From CAZQYC01 sp043746555 (GTDB lineage: Bacteria; Pseudomonadota; Gammaproteobacteria; Steroidobacterales; Steroidobacteraceae), in contig JAYTQU010000167.1 in the NCBI GenBank assembly GCA_043746555.1, positions 1-36,844 of the forward strand: a DNA stretch of 36,844 bases. The letters run 5' to 3'. A program made the position numbers and the translations under genes. Positions 1-8,819 of this stretch are shown here, one piece after another (positions within the stretch are counted from its first letter, which is position 1; each line of letters opens with the position of its first letter). The notes below the pieces were generated by a model. The model was not told the origin of the DNA, did no database searches, and saw nothing but the letters and a program-made list of their open reading frames with translations.

Positions 1-56
1 CTTACCTGCAGGCTAACGAGCGCCACTGATCGTCAGCCTCGCTTTGGTGACTTCGC

Positions 57-1154
57 TTACAGCCGCATCGGCATGACAACGTACTTGCTGTCCGCCGGAC
101 CTGGCGCATGCAAAAGGCAACTACTGTTCGCGTCGGTAAAGCCCAGCTCTACATCCGGCGTTTCGATAGCTCCCAATGCATCCAGCAAATAATTAACGTT
201 GAAACCAATCTCCATTTCCTCGCCGTCGTAATTCAATTCAAGCTCTTCTTCTGCTTCTTCCTGTTCCGGATTGTGTGCCTGTAGAACTAGCGCACCGGGC
301 TTAAGGCCAACCCGAATTCCGCGAAACTTTTCATTCGACAAGATCGCCGTACGACTTAACGCCGCACGCAATACCTCACGTCCGACCAGCAATACTTTTG
401 TCGGATTGGCCGGTACGACGCGGCCGTAGTCCGGAAATCGACCGTCAATGAGCTTAGACGTGAACCGAACTCCTCCAAATTGTATGCGAACATGATTCGT
501 GCTTATCGCGATTTCCACCGCGCCCTCCGTCCCACTCAAGCGCTGCAACTCCATCACCGCTTTACGCGGCACAATGATCTGCGATGTCGAATTGATATCG
601 GTTTGGAATGCCACTCGCGACATGGCCAGTCGGTGTCCATCCGTCGCTACCGCTCGAACTTCTTTACCATCGATTTCCAGCAATAACCCATTGAGATAGT
701 ATCGAACGTCTTGCTGCGCCATCGAAAACTGGGTTTTCTCCACCAATCGTCGCAGCTCCGTTTGTGGAATCCGAATCGTCTGCTGAACATTGATATCCTC
801 CAAACTCGGGAAATCGCCCGCCGGAAGCGTTGCCAATGTAAATCGACTCTTTCCAGACTTTACTGTCGCTCGATCCCCATCCGAGTTAAACGACACCACT
901 GCTTTTTCGGGAAGCGCGCGAATAATGTCGGCGAACTTTCGACCAGGAACCGTTACATCTCCAGGCTGTTCTACGTCGATGGATCCTACCGCCACCAACT
1001 CGACCTCCAAATCCGTCGCCGTGATCGCCAATCGCCCATTCGTCGCCGACAACAACACATTCGCCAACACTGGCATCGTTTGCCTGCGTTCAATTACCCC
1101 AATTACAGACAGAAGAGACGTAAGAATCGCCTCGCGGTCAGCACTAAACTTCAT
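57..1154 (-). CDS. dnaN: DNA polymerase III sliding clamp, beta subunit
   Basis: This 365-aa protein is the ring-shaped processivity clamp that tethers DNA polymerase III to DNA and serves as a docking hub for replication and repair proteins. Length and sequence fit the family: it opens MKFSADREAIL, runs through three similar clamp folds (about 1-120, 125-245 and 246-365), and ends with the typical VVMPMRL tail. ATDGHRLA near residue 170 is a strongly conserved clamp motif. The ATG start is preceded on the minus strand by a GGAAGGG purine stretch. It lies downstream of dnaA on the same strand, the usual dnaA-dnaN order, separated by 219 bp that carry DnaA boxes. No recF or gyrB is visible because the window ends 56 bp past the stop. 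Confidence 0.98.
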   Translation of the reverse strand: MKFSADREAILTSLLSVIGVIERRQTMPVLANVLLSATNGRLAITATDLEVELVAVGSIDVEQPGDVTVPGRKFADIIRALPEKAVVSFNSDGDRATVKSGKSRFTLATLPAGDFPSLEDINVQQTIRIPQTELRRLVEKTQFSMAQQDVRYYLNGLLLEIDGKEVRAVATDGHRLAMSRVAFQTDINSTSQIIVPRKAVMELQRLSGTEGAVEIAISTNHVRIQFGGVRFTSKLIDGRFPDYGRVVPANPTKVLLVGREVLRAALSRTAILSNEKFRGIRVGLKPGALVLQAHNPEQEEAEEELELNYDGEEMEIGFNVNYLLDALGAIETPDVELGFTDANSSCLLHAPGPADSKYVVMPMRL

Positions 1155-1373
1155 CGGTTTACCCTTCCAGGAAGATTAATTAAATCTTATATATTTCAGA
1201 ATTATTACTGCTCTTATGAGCGTTGTACAAACACAGCAAAACTCACTAATTTGCAATAATATCAATCTCTTATGCGTCAATTCCCGGTCGGATAAATCAC
1301 TTGTGACCTGTCAGCCGACTGTGAACCGAGTGTGCATAAATTAAATCAAACCGTTACTAACAACTTGTCCACA
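1155..1373. other. Candidate replication origin (dnaA-dnaN intergenic)
   Basis: This 219-bp gap is distinctly AT-rich compared with its neighbours. TGTGCATAA at 1331-1339 is the complement of TTATGCACA, a full match to the DnaA-box consensus TTATNCACA. TTGTCCACA at 1365-1373 is a one-mismatch box. At 1170-1210 lies a run of AT (TTAATTAA, TTATATATTT) that could act as the unwinding element, including the inverted repeat AAGATT/AATCTT. Origins are known in this position in several bacteria. The region could instead hold only the dnaN promoter; the boxes and AT stretch are seen, the origin role is inferred. Confidence 0.5.
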
Positions 1374-2738
1374 TTATCCCGTTAATGTTCTCAACAAGTT
1401 CGAAAAGTCCTCGTTGGTGCGGCTATCGGACTCCCGCAATCCCTTCATTACCTTACATGCGTGCAATACGGTCGTATGGTCGCGACCGCCGAAGGCATCT
1501 CCAATTTCCGGCAAGCTATGCTTCGTCAATTCTTTCGCCAGAGCCATTGCCAGCTGACGTGGACGCGTAATAGACCGATTGCGCCGTTTCGACAATAGAT
1601 CCGCCACCCGAATTTTGTAGTATTCCGCTACCATCTTTTGAATATTTTCGATCGTCACAAGCCGGTCCTGCATCGCCAGCAGATCACGTAACGCTTCTTT
1701 AGCAAAATCAAGCGTAATTGGCCGCCCGGTAAATTGCGAATTGGCGACCACGCGCCGCAGAGCACCTTCCAACTCCCGAACATTGGAGCGAATTCGCTTC
1801 GCAATAAAGAAGGCGACTTCCTCAGGCAAACCCACTCGCCAAGTTGCGGCCTTACTCATCAGAATCGCGACACATGTTTCAAGCTCGGGCGGGTCGATCG
1901 AGATACTCAATCCCCAACCGAAGCGCGACTTTAGTCGTTCTTCTAATCCGTCGACTTCCTTCGGGTAGCGATCGCAAGTCAAGATAATTTGTTGCTGACC
2001 TTCGAAGAGCGCATTAAAGGTGTGGAAAAACTCCTCTTGCGACCCTTCTTTGCCGGCAAAGAACTGAATGTCGTCGATCATTAGCGCATTCAGCGACCGA
2101 TAGGCATTCTTAAATTCGTTGATACGTTTGTGCTGCAGTGCCTCGACCATATCTCGGACAAAGCGTTCCGAGTGCATGTATGCCACTTTTAATGTCGGAT
2201 CGCGACCACGGATCGCATTCCCAACGGCGTGCATCAGATGTGTTTTTCCGAGTCCGACGCCGCCATAAAGAAACAACGGGTTGTACGCAATCCCAGGGTT
2301 TTCTGCTACCTGAACTGCCGCCGCACGCGCTAGTTGATTACTTTTGCCCTCGACGAAATTGGCGAAAGTAAACTCGGGATTAAGACGACTTCCCAGCGCG
2401 ACTGGATTATCGAGTACGCGTTCTCGACTCGTGGGTCGAGCATCGACACTGACGGATTGCAGCAGTCCGCCATTTCCGTTGCCGGTACTAACACGCCTAG
2501 AACCCACTTCAAGCACCAACGACGGCGCGGGTTCATCAGCCACTGCGTCGATCAACTCTCCAATACGGCCGACCGCGTTTTGCGTCACCCATTCAACCAC
2601 AAAGCGATTCGGCGCGAGCAAGCGCAGCACACCACTATCCTCGATAGCTTGCAGGGGTCTAATCCAGGTATTGAACTGCTGTTCAGGCATCTCGGCTTCG
2701 AGCTGCGACAGACAACGGTTCCACAACGAGCCTTGCAC
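1374..2738 (-). CDS. dnaA: Chromosomal replication initiator protein DnaA
   Basis: DnaA is the AAA+ ATPase that binds DnaA boxes at oriC, opens the duplex and loads the helicase. The 454-aa product has domain I at about 1-80, a short linker, an AAA+ core with Walker A GGVGLGKTH (159-167) and Walker B LMIDDIQF (219-226), and a C-terminal DNA-binding domain with the GGRDHTTVLHA signature at 417-427. The start is a GTG, supported by GAGGA 7 nt upstream. Domain II is short, so the total is slightly under the E. coli length. A perfect DnaA box lies about 75 bp upstream of the start, where it could serve autoregulation. Confidence 0.98.
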   Translation of the reverse strand: MQGSLWNRCLSQLEAEMPEQQFNTWIRPLQAIEDSGVLRLLAPNRFVVEWVTQNAVGRIGELIDAVADEPAPSLVLEVGSRRVSTGNGNGGLLQSVSVDARPTSRERVLDNPVALGSRLNPEFTFANFVEGKSNQLARAAAVQVAENPGIAYNPLFLYGGVGLGKTHLMHAVGNAIRGRDPTLKVAYMHSERFVRDMVEALQHKRINEFKNAYRSLNALMIDDIQFFAGKEGSQEEFFHTFNALFEGQQQIILTCDRYPKEVDGLEERLKSRFGWGLSISIDPPELETCVAILMSKAATWRVGLPEEVAFFIAKRIRSNVRELEGALRRVVANSQFTGRPITLDFAKEALRDLLAMQDRLVTIENIQKMVAEYYKIRVADLLSKRRNRSITRPRQLAMALAKELTKHSLPEIGDAFGGRDHTTVLHACKVMKGLRESDSRTNEDFSNLLRTLTG

Positions 2739-2810
2739 GGTTCGTCCTCGTTATGATTTGGTTTGGGGGCCACGGCGGAAGGGGTCGAAGTCTAACCGTC
2801 GCGGGCAAGG

Positions 2811-2819
2811 TTATCCACA
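2811..2819 (+). promoter_or_regulatory. DnaA box TTATCCACA
   Basis: This is a perfect 9-mer match to the strong E. coli-type DnaA box, in the divergent region between dnaA and rpmH. I see only one full match in this 231-bp gap, so it is better explained as a dnaA autoregulatory site or one part of a bipartite origin than as a complete origin by itself. Confidence 0.7.
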
Positions 2820-2860
2820 GGCTCGTAGAAATAAGTCGGCGGCTTGAACGCGATTTCGGC

Positions 2861-2889
2861 TTGACACCCTAAACACCGCTGCGTACCCT
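2861..2889 (+). promoter_or_regulatory. Probable rpmH promoter
   Basis: A perfect -35 hexamer TTGACA (2861-2866) is followed after 17 bp by TACCCT (2884-2889), a weak -10 with 3 of 6 matches. Its placement about 80 bp before rpmH fits the strong conserved promoter found there in related bacteria. Confidence 0.45.
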
Positions 2890-2969
2890 TGCCGCCCTTC
2901 GATTTTCCCGACGTCATGGCTTTATTTTAAGGCCGGTTTTTGCGACGGGATCGCACCGGAAACCCGACC

Positions 2970-3104
2970 ATGAAGCGCACTTATCAGCCCAGCAACATTC
3001 ATCGCAAGCGAACCCACGGATTTCGCGCCCGCATGGCGACTCGTGGCGGTCGTTTGGTTTTGGCTCGTCGCCGCGCGAAAGGTCGCAAGCGGCTCTGCGT
3101 CTAA
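2970..3104 (+). CDS. rpmH: 50S ribosomal protein L34
   Basis: This is a 44-aa, extremely basic protein of the large ribosomal subunit, located near the 23S rRNA. It begins MKRTYQPSNIHRKRTHGF and ends RRRAKGRKRLCV, the standard L34 pattern, at the usual length. It is the first gene of the rpmH-rnpA-yidD-yidC cluster and lies 46 bp upstream of rnpA. The C-terminal Cys-Val replaces the more common Ser-Ala, a minor variant. Confidence 0.97.
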   Translation: MKRTYQPSNIHRKRTHGFRARMATRGGRLVLARRRAKGRKRLCV

Positions 3105-3150
3105 GCCATCGTCGCGAGCGCACCATCCCAATCGCTCGCACTCAACTTCG

Positions 3151-3522
3151 ATGGTCGAACGCTTGCGCACTTCCAACGCAGCGTCATTCACGGCGGCACA
3201 TCGACTTCGCGCCAAGCCACAATTCGATCTGCTCTATCGTAAAGGGCGGCGCATCAATGACCCAAACTTCTTGGTTCTTGCCCTCGCCAACGATTTGCCC
3301 CACGCGCGACTTGGTTTGTCGATTTCCGCCAAAGCCGTTGGCAACGCCGTGAATCGCAACCGAGTGAAAAGAACAATTCGCGAATCCTTTCGCCGCAATC
3401 TGCAACGCTTGCGCAACATCGACATTGTCGTCAACGCTCGAAATTCCGCGCGCAACGCATCGAATCCCGCGTTAACGCACAGCCTCGAACAACTTTGGGA
3501 TAAGCTCGCACGTCATGCGTAA
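3151..3522 (+). CDS. rnpA: Ribonuclease P protein component
   Basis: RnpA is the small basic protein partner of the catalytic RNase P RNA and matures the 5' ends of tRNAs. The 123-aa product has the family signature around NRVKRTIRESFR and the upstream FxxLYRKGRR segment of the RNA-binding cleft. The ATG at 3151 (MVERLRTSNAAS) gives the normal length; an upstream in-frame ATG at 3043 lies inside rpmH and is rejected. The 3' end overlaps the start of yidD by 8 nt, which suggests translational coupling. Confidence 0.95.
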   Translation: MVERLRTSNAASFTAAHRLRAKPQFDLLYRKGRRINDPNFLVLALANDLPHARLGLSISAKAVGNAVNRNRVKRTIRESFRRNLQRLRNIDIVVNARNSARNASNPALTHSLEQLWDKLARHA

Positions 3523-3811
3523 CGCGTTGCTCATACTGATTCGAGGATACCAGTGGATATTACGGCCTCTGATCGGCCCGAGCTGCCGCTTTTATCCGAG
3601 CTGTTCCTGTTATGCACACCAAGCGATTAGGCGCCACGGCGCGTGGCGCGGATTGCGCATGGCTGCGAGCCGACTCTCGCGCTGCCACCCATGGAACGAA
3701 GGTGGTTACGACCCCGTCGATCCATCGCCAGCTACCTCCAGCGATATTATCAAACGCACTATCGAGCCAAATCGCAATCGCGCAACCCATGACGCCGCTC
3801 CGCCGTCATAA
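3515..3811 (+). CDS. yidD: Membrane protein insertion efficiency factor YidD
   Basis: YidD is a small membrane-associated protein that assists YidC-dependent insertion of inner-membrane proteins. The 98-aa product carries the diagnostic block GPSCRFYPSCSCYAHQAI (residues 22-39) and RCHPWNEGGYDPVD, with the conserved cysteines. The N-terminal hydrophobic stretch (about 4-22) is probably an amphipathic membrane anchor. The start overlaps the rnpA stop by 8 nt, the classic arrangement in this cluster. A polar, family-untypical tail of about 25 residues follows the conserved core. Confidence 0.95.
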   Translation: MRNALLILIRGYQWILRPLIGPSCRFYPSCSCYAHQAIRRHGAWRGLRMAASRLSRCHPWNEGGYDPVDPSPATSSDIIKRTIEPNRNRATHDAAPPS

Positions 3812-3842
3812 CCAACTCGCACTTCATATAAGTTTATGCTCC

Positions 3843-5531
3843 ATGGATAAGTTACGACTCTACGTTTGGATCGCCCTCGCCGCGGTTCTTTTCATCGGTT
3901 ACACACTTTGGCAACAAGACTATCCGCCACCGATCGCCCCTCCGGTCGCGGCCGCGCCCGCCGCGAGTCAATCCGACAACACCTTGCCCACGCTTCCCGG
4001 TAGCACCAACACGGCAACGCCACCGGCTGTTTCACAGCCAACGCCAAGTGTCGTCGAACCGACGTCGACCGTTCCGACGATCAATCCGTCAGCCGCTACG
4101 ATTGATGTTCGCACCGATGTCCTCGATCTTTCAGTAAGCACGCAAGGCGGAGAATTGGATCGCGCCGACATGCTCAAATATCCGCTCGGTAAAGATCAAC
4201 CCGGAAAATTCGTTCGATTGCTCGACTCCCGCGCGGAGGACTTCTTCGTTCTTCGCAGCGGATTGCGAGCAGCGGATGAACACACCGCCCCAACCCATCA
4301 AGCACTCTATGACACGGCCGCGAGCAGCTTCAAGCTCGCGTCGGGGCAAGACACGTTGAGCGTTCCCCTGACCTGGACCGACGGCTCCGTAAAGGTCACC
4401 AAGACTTACACGTTCAAACGCGGCAGTTATGCGATTGCACTGGACTACAAAATAGAAAACGCATCGGCGATTGAGTGGAAAGCCGCGTCGTATGTCCAAA
4501 TCGCGCGTCGCCAACCAATCATTAAGACATCGAGGTTCAATACGGCAAGCTATGCCTTCCTGGGGCCCGCTATTTTCGACGGCAAAAGCATCAACAAGCT
4601 CAAGCTCAACAAGGAGGACAACCAGAACTTCCACGGCACCTTCGAAGGCGGTTGGTTGGCGGCAATGCAACATCACTTTGTGGTCGCATCGGTACCGAAG
4701 CCAGGTCTCGACTACGACTATCATTTGAAGATCGAATCGCCACAGCAATTCAACGTCACCTACCGAGGGCCGTTAGTCGCGGTTCCTGCCGGTGGGAGTG
4801 GCGAAGCGCATGAGACGCTATTCATCGGCCCAACAATTCAGACGCAGCTCGAAAAAATCGGCTCCAAACTCGACCTGACCGTCGATTACGGCAAGTTGAC
4901 GATTATCGCCGGTCCGTTGTTCTGGATTCTCGCGAAGGTCCACAGTGTCGTCGGTAACTGGGGTTGGTCGATCATCCTCGTAACTATCCTGATTAAGGCC
5001 GTGTTCTACAAGCTCACCGAGACCAGCGGCAAATCGATGGCGAAGATGCGCGAAGTCGCTCCGCGCATGAAAGCACTACAGGAACGTTACAAAGACAACC
5101 GTGAAGAACTCGGCCGCGCCACCATGGAGTTTTACAAGCGCGAAAAAATCAACCCCCTTGCCGGATGCTTGCCCACCCTCATCCAAATGCCGGTATTTAT
5201 GGCGTTTTACTGGGCGATTTTGAACAGCGCCGAAATGCAGCAAGCGCCTTTTATCGGTTACATCACCGACCTGTCGAGTCGCGATCCGTACTTCATTCTG
5301 CCTCTTATTCTAGGTGCCGTGAATCTCGTGCAGTTCAAATTGAATCCGGCGCCGGCCGATCCCATGCAAGCCAAAATGATGATGTTGATGCCGGTTGTAA
5401 TGACCGGCATGATGGTGATGTTTCCCACCGGCTTAGTGTTGTACTGGATCACCAACACAGGACTTTCAATTTTGCAGCAGTGGTATATCAATCGAGTGGT
5501 CGCGGCCGCAGCCGCTGCCAAGAAAAACTGA
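3843..5531 (+). CDS. yidC: Membrane protein insertase YidC
   Basis: YidC inserts and folds inner-membrane proteins, alone or with SecYEG; the ATP synthase c subunit encoded further along this window is a classic client. The 562-aa product has an N-terminal membrane anchor (about 5-20, RLYVWIALAAVLFIGYTLW), a Pro/Thr/Ser-rich linker (about 30-85), a large periplasmic beta domain, and the conserved C-terminal insertase core from about residue 360 with SMAKMREVAPRMKALQ and the NPLAGCLP turn. An upstream in-frame extension to 3612 overlaps yidD and lacks family similarity, so ATG 3843 is chosen. The C-terminus is Ala-rich and basic. Confidence 0.97.
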   Translation: MDKLRLYVWIALAAVLFIGYTLWQQDYPPPIAPPVAAAPAASQSDNTLPTLPGSTNTATPPAVSQPTPSVVEPTSTVPTINPSAATIDVRTDVLDLSVSTQGGELDRADMLKYPLGKDQPGKFVRLLDSRAEDFFVLRSGLRAADEHTAPTHQALYDTAASSFKLASGQDTLSVPLTWTDGSVKVTKTYTFKRGSYAIALDYKIENASAIEWKAASYVQIARRQPIIKTSRFNTASYAFLGPAIFDGKSINKLKLNKEDNQNFHGTFEGGWLAAMQHHFVVASVPKPGLDYDYHLKIESPQQFNVTYRGPLVAVPAGGSGEAHETLFIGPTIQTQLEKIGSKLDLTVDYGKLTIIAGPLFWILAKVHSVVGNWGWSIILVTILIKAVFYKLTETSGKSMAKMREVAPRMKALQERYKDNREELGRATMEFYKREKINPLAGCLPTLIQMPVFMAFYWAILNSAEMQQAPFIGYITDLSSRDPYFILPLILGAVNLVQFKLNPAPADPMQAKMMMLMPVVMTGMMVMFPTGLVLYWITNTGLSILQQWYINRVVAAAAAAKKN

Positions 5532-5538
5532 TCTCGAT

Positions 5539-6882
5539 GTGAATTCCGCAGACACCATTGCCGCTATCGCAACGCCGCCGGGTCGCGGCGGCATCGGTGT
5601 ACTGCGAATCTCGGGTCAAAATACGCGAGAGATCGCAGCAAGCATTTGCGGCACCGTGCCCACGCCGCGCCACGCCAGCCTGCGAACCTTTTCCGACGGC
5701 GACGGAGTGCCGCTCGATCGGGGACTTGCTATTTTTTTCCCCGGACCGAATTCATTCACCGGCGATGACGTGCTGGAACTGCACGCACACGGCGGACCGA
5801 TTCTCATGGACTTGCTGCTTGCAAGAACGCTTGAACTTGGTGCCCGAGTCGCCGAGCCGGGAGAATTCAGTCATCGCGCCTTCCTCAACGATAAGCTTGA
5901 TTTGCTGCAAGCCGAAGCGATTGCCGATCTGATCGATAGCGGATCGCAACAGGCGGCGCGAGCGGCCGTGCGTTCACTGCAAGGCGCGTTCTCGGCGCAC
6001 ACACACGTCCTAACGCAACAATTGATCGAAGCGCGTATGTATGTCGAAGCGGCGATCGACTTCCCGGAAGAAGAAATCGACTTTCTCGCCGATATCGAAT
6101 TGGGCAAACGCCTCGATCGACTTGCGGCATACGTGACCGAGACGCTCGCGAATGCCCACCAAGGCGCGTTACTGCGCGATGGCATGACGGTCGTGATCGC
6201 AGGCAAACCGAACGCCGGCAAATCAAGTTTGCTGAATGCATTAGCTGGATACGAAGCGGCGATCGTCACGCCAGTTCCTGGAACCACGCGCGACGTCCTT
6301 CGCGAGCGCATCGCTATCGACGGTATGCCGTTGCACATTATCGATACTGCAGGATTACGCGATACCGTCGACATCGTGGAAAGCGAAGGCATCAAGCGCG
6401 CGCATCGCGAGATGGCGAAGGCCGATCGCATCCTGTACATCATCGATAGTACGCAAAAATCAAGCAGGGCCGAAATTAAGCACGAACTCGCATCGCTACC
6501 CAAAGACATTGCGATCACACTCATTTTCAATAAGATGGATCTCGCCAAACCGGATTTGGAAATGCCCGAAACGACAGCGCTACGACTCTCCGCCACTACC
6601 GGCGAAGGATTGGCGGAACTGCATCGACACCTCAAAGAATGCATGGGCCTTCAAGAATCATCCGCGACAACTTTCTCGGCGCGTCGCCGCCATCTCGATG
6701 CGCTGCGTCGCGCGCAACAGCACATTCAATCAGCAATTCGATTGCTACAAGAACGCAAGGCCGGTGAGCTCATGGCGGAAGAACTGCGCATTGCGCAGCA
6801 CGATATCGGCGAGATCACCGGTGCAGTCACCTCGGACGATTTGCTCGGAAAGATCTTTGCGAGTTTTTGTATCGGCAAGTGA
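5539..6882 (+). CDS. mnmE: tRNA-modification GTPase MnmE (TrmE)
   Basis: MnmE works with MnmG to place a (carboxymethyl)aminomethyl group on C5 of wobble uridine 34 in certain tRNAs. The 447-aa protein has an N-terminal folate-binding domain (about 1-120), a helical domain interrupted by a G domain with GKPNAGKS (222-229), TTRD (249-252), DTAG (269-272) and NKMD (331-334), and the invariant C-terminal CIGK containing the catalytic cysteine. The start is GTG, 7 bp after yidC, so co-transcription is likely. The partner mnmG lies 3.5 kb downstream, separated by a minus-strand operon; mnmE ends 3 bp from the convergent permease gene. Confidence 0.98.
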   Translation: MNSADTIAAIATPPGRGGIGVLRISGQNTREIAASICGTVPTPRHASLRTFSDGDGVPLDRGLAIFFPGPNSFTGDDVLELHAHGGPILMDLLLARTLELGARVAEPGEFSHRAFLNDKLDLLQAEAIADLIDSGSQQAARAAVRSLQGAFSAHTHVLTQQLIEARMYVEAAIDFPEEEIDFLADIELGKRLDRLAAYVTETLANAHQGALLRDGMTVVIAGKPNAGKSSLLNALAGYEAAIVTPVPGTTRDVLRERIAIDGMPLHIIDTAGLRDTVDIVESEGIKRAHREMAKADRILYIIDSTQKSSRAEIKHELASLPKDIAITLIFNKMDLAKPDLEMPETTALRLSATTGEGLAELHRHLKECMGLQESSATTFSARRRHLDALRRAQQHIQSAIRLLQERKAGELMAEELRIAQHDIGEITGAVTSDDLLGKIFASFCIGK

Positions 6883-6885
6883 GCG

Positions 6886-8067
6886 CTAACCGAGCAGTCT
6901 CGCTCGCCGATACAAACGCGTCGCAACCCAGAGCAATAGCGCGCCGGCGAGGAGAGTAGAAAACACCGACACAACAACGTGCGTCGACTCAACTGCATCG
7001 CCGCGCAACAAACTCGTCGCGATCAAGTGTTGACTCAGGCTCGGAATCGTCATCAATAACGTCGTTGGGCGAACGTTAGCGATGCTGGCGAACAAGATGG
7101 GTAAGGTGGGAACCGCGAGGACTACACCGAGCCAAGTCTGTGCTTCCCGATAGCTGCGAGTGAATGAGCCGACCACAAACAACAGTGTCGCGCCGAAGAT
7201 CGCCATTGGTACCATGATGGCCGCGATCTTCAGCGCGATCAGCGGACTGAAGTTGCTCGACATACCGAGTTTCTCCAACGGCAGGAGTTGCATGCTGACG
7301 ACGAGAGCGGTCAGCGTTAGCGACAACGCCATCATCATGAACAAAGCCGTTGCACCGATCTTGCCGAACACAAGTTGCGAACGTGCAATCGGCAAACAGA
7401 GCAACGACTCCAACGACCCACGCTCGCGTTCGCCTGCCGTTACGTCGATCGCTAAGTACATGCCGCCCAACAGCAACGAGAACAGCAAGTAGTAGGTGAG
7501 GGTGCCGAGCAGTACGATAGCGCGACTGGACGGCGTGGCGACATCGACGGTCCGCACGTCAATGGCCGACACTACACCCGGATCGACGCCACGCGCGAGC
7601 AATCGCAGTGACCCCAGTCTGTGGCTATAACCTTCGAGTAACGCGCGCGCGCGACCCACGAAACGTTGCGCTTTGCTATTCGAACTGTCCGCAACGAGTT
7701 CGATCGACGCTGGCTTGCCGGCCTGCAATTGCGCACCGAAGGTATCTGGAACGATCAAGACCACTGGTTCGCGACCAGCGCTCACTAACGCGCGCGCTGC
7801 TGGAACGTCGTTGGCTAGCCTTATGATTTCAGCGCCATTCTGTTCGAAAAAACGCAACAAATTCGGCGCGTGCTCAGCACCGATTACCGGCAATCGCAGT
7901 GCCTCGTCGGCCTCACCGACGACCCGATCGACCATGACCGTGGTCATTACCGCAAACAACACCGGCCCCATCAATGGCACAAACAAAAACGCCGACAACA
8001 ACGTACGTCGGTCGCGAAGATTTTCCAATACTTCCTTGGCGAACACAGTCCATCCTGCGCGCATCAT
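6886..8067 (-). CDS. ABC transporter permease, NatB-like (ABC-2 type)
   Basis: This 393-aa integral membrane protein is probably the transmembrane half of an ABC exporter with the ATPase encoded just upstream. It shows one N-terminal membrane segment (about 22-45), a large extracytoplasmic region (about 50-175), and a C-terminal block of five or so hydrophobic helices starting near AIVLLGTLTYYLLFSLLLGG. The motif ERERGSLESLLCLPI after the first helix of that block is typical of ABC-2/NatB permeases. Its ATG overlaps the ATPase stop as ATGA. NatB in Bacillus exports Na+, but the substrate here cannot be read from sequence; I give no gene symbol. Confidence 0.85.
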   Translation of the reverse strand: MMRAGWTVFAKEVLENLRDRRTLLSAFLFVPLMGPVLFAVMTTVMVDRVVGEADEALRLPVIGAEHAPNLLRFFEQNGAEIIRLANDVPAARALVSAGREPVVLIVPDTFGAQLQAGKPASIELVADSSNSKAQRFVGRARALLEGYSHRLGSLRLLARGVDPGVVSAIDVRTVDVATPSSRAIVLLGTLTYYLLFSLLLGGMYLAIDVTAGERERGSLESLLCLPIARSQLVFGKIGATALFMMMALSLTLTALVVSMQLLPLEKLGMSSNFSPLIALKIAAIMVPMAIFGATLLFVVGSFTRSYREAQTWLGVVLAVPTLPILFASIANVRPTTLLMTIPSLSQHLIATSLLRGDAVESTHVVVSVFSTLLAGALLLWVATRLYRRARLLG

Positions 8068-8819
8068 ACGACGGCCTCTCCTTGACTTTGCTCAACTGCA
8101 GCTGGCTCACCGGTGGCGCGCATGAAGGCGTCTTCCAAATTGCTCGCACCGGTGTTGGCGAGAATTTCCTCGGGCGTGCCGCCGGCGACAACGCGACCGT
8201 GCGCGATGATGACGATGTCGTCGCATAATGCGGCCACCTCTTGCATGATGTGACTAGAGAACAGCACGCAACAACCGCTCTCTTTCAGTCCGCGAATCAC
8301 CTCGCGTAATGCGCGCGTGGCGTGGACGTCGAGTCCGCTGGTGGGTTCGTCGAGAATCACATTGCGTGGCGCGTGAATCAGCGCACGCGCTAACGCCACC
8401 TTGAGTTTTTGTCCATGCGAGAAGCCTTGAGTGCGGCGATCCAATATTTCGCTCATCTCCAGTTGCCGCGACCATCGATCGATACGTTGTTCAATGATGC
8501 CAGTCTCGAGGCCATGGAGTTGACCGTAGTAGCGAATGTTTTCGCGCGCGGTGAGATGCGGATAAAGGCCGCTCGCGTGCGGCAACACGCCTAACGAACG
8601 GCGTACGGCGAGCGTCTCTTGCTTGCAATTACGACCATCGACAATGGCGCCGCCGCTGTCGGCGTGTAACACCGTGCTGACGATGCGCAACGTGGTCGAT
8701 TTGCCGGCACCGTTAGCGCCGAGTAATCCGGTGATGCGTCCATCTCGCGCGATAAATGAAACCTCGTGCAATGCTTGCACATTGCCGAATCGTTTGGCGA
8801 GCTGTTCAACGACAATCAT
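8064..8819 (-). CDS. ABC transporter ATP-binding protein, NatA-like
   Basis: This is the 251-aa nucleotide-binding subunit that should power the NatB-like permease encoded next. Walker A is GANGAGKST (34-42) and Walker B with D-loop is VILDEPTSGLD (154-164). The signature motif reads FSHGQK (133-138) instead of canonical LSGGQ, a variant common in ABC-2 exporters. SSHIMQEV supplies the switch histidine. The gene overlaps both neighbours by 4 nt (ATGA), so the hydrolase, ATPase and permease are translationally coupled. The C-terminal EAF-like segment NLEDAFMRATG is typical of the DrrA/NatA/CcmA branch. Confidence 0.92.
   Translation of the reverse strand: MIVVEQLAKRFGNVQALHEVSFIARDGRITGLLGANGAGKSTTLRIVSTVLHADSGGAIVDGRNCKQETLAVRRSLGVLPHASGLYPHLTARENIRYYGQLHGLETGIIEQRIDRWSRQLEMSEILDRRTQGFSHGQKLKVALARALIHAPRNVILDEPTSGLDVHATRALREVIRGLKESGCCVLFSSHIMQEVAALCDDIVIIAHGRVVAGGTPEEILANTGASNLEDAFMRATGEPAAVEQSQGEAVV

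Noticed and set aside
3612..3842. N-terminal extension of yidC by 77 codons
   Set aside because: It overlaps yidD in another frame and lacks the membrane-anchor start that MDKLRLYVW provides.
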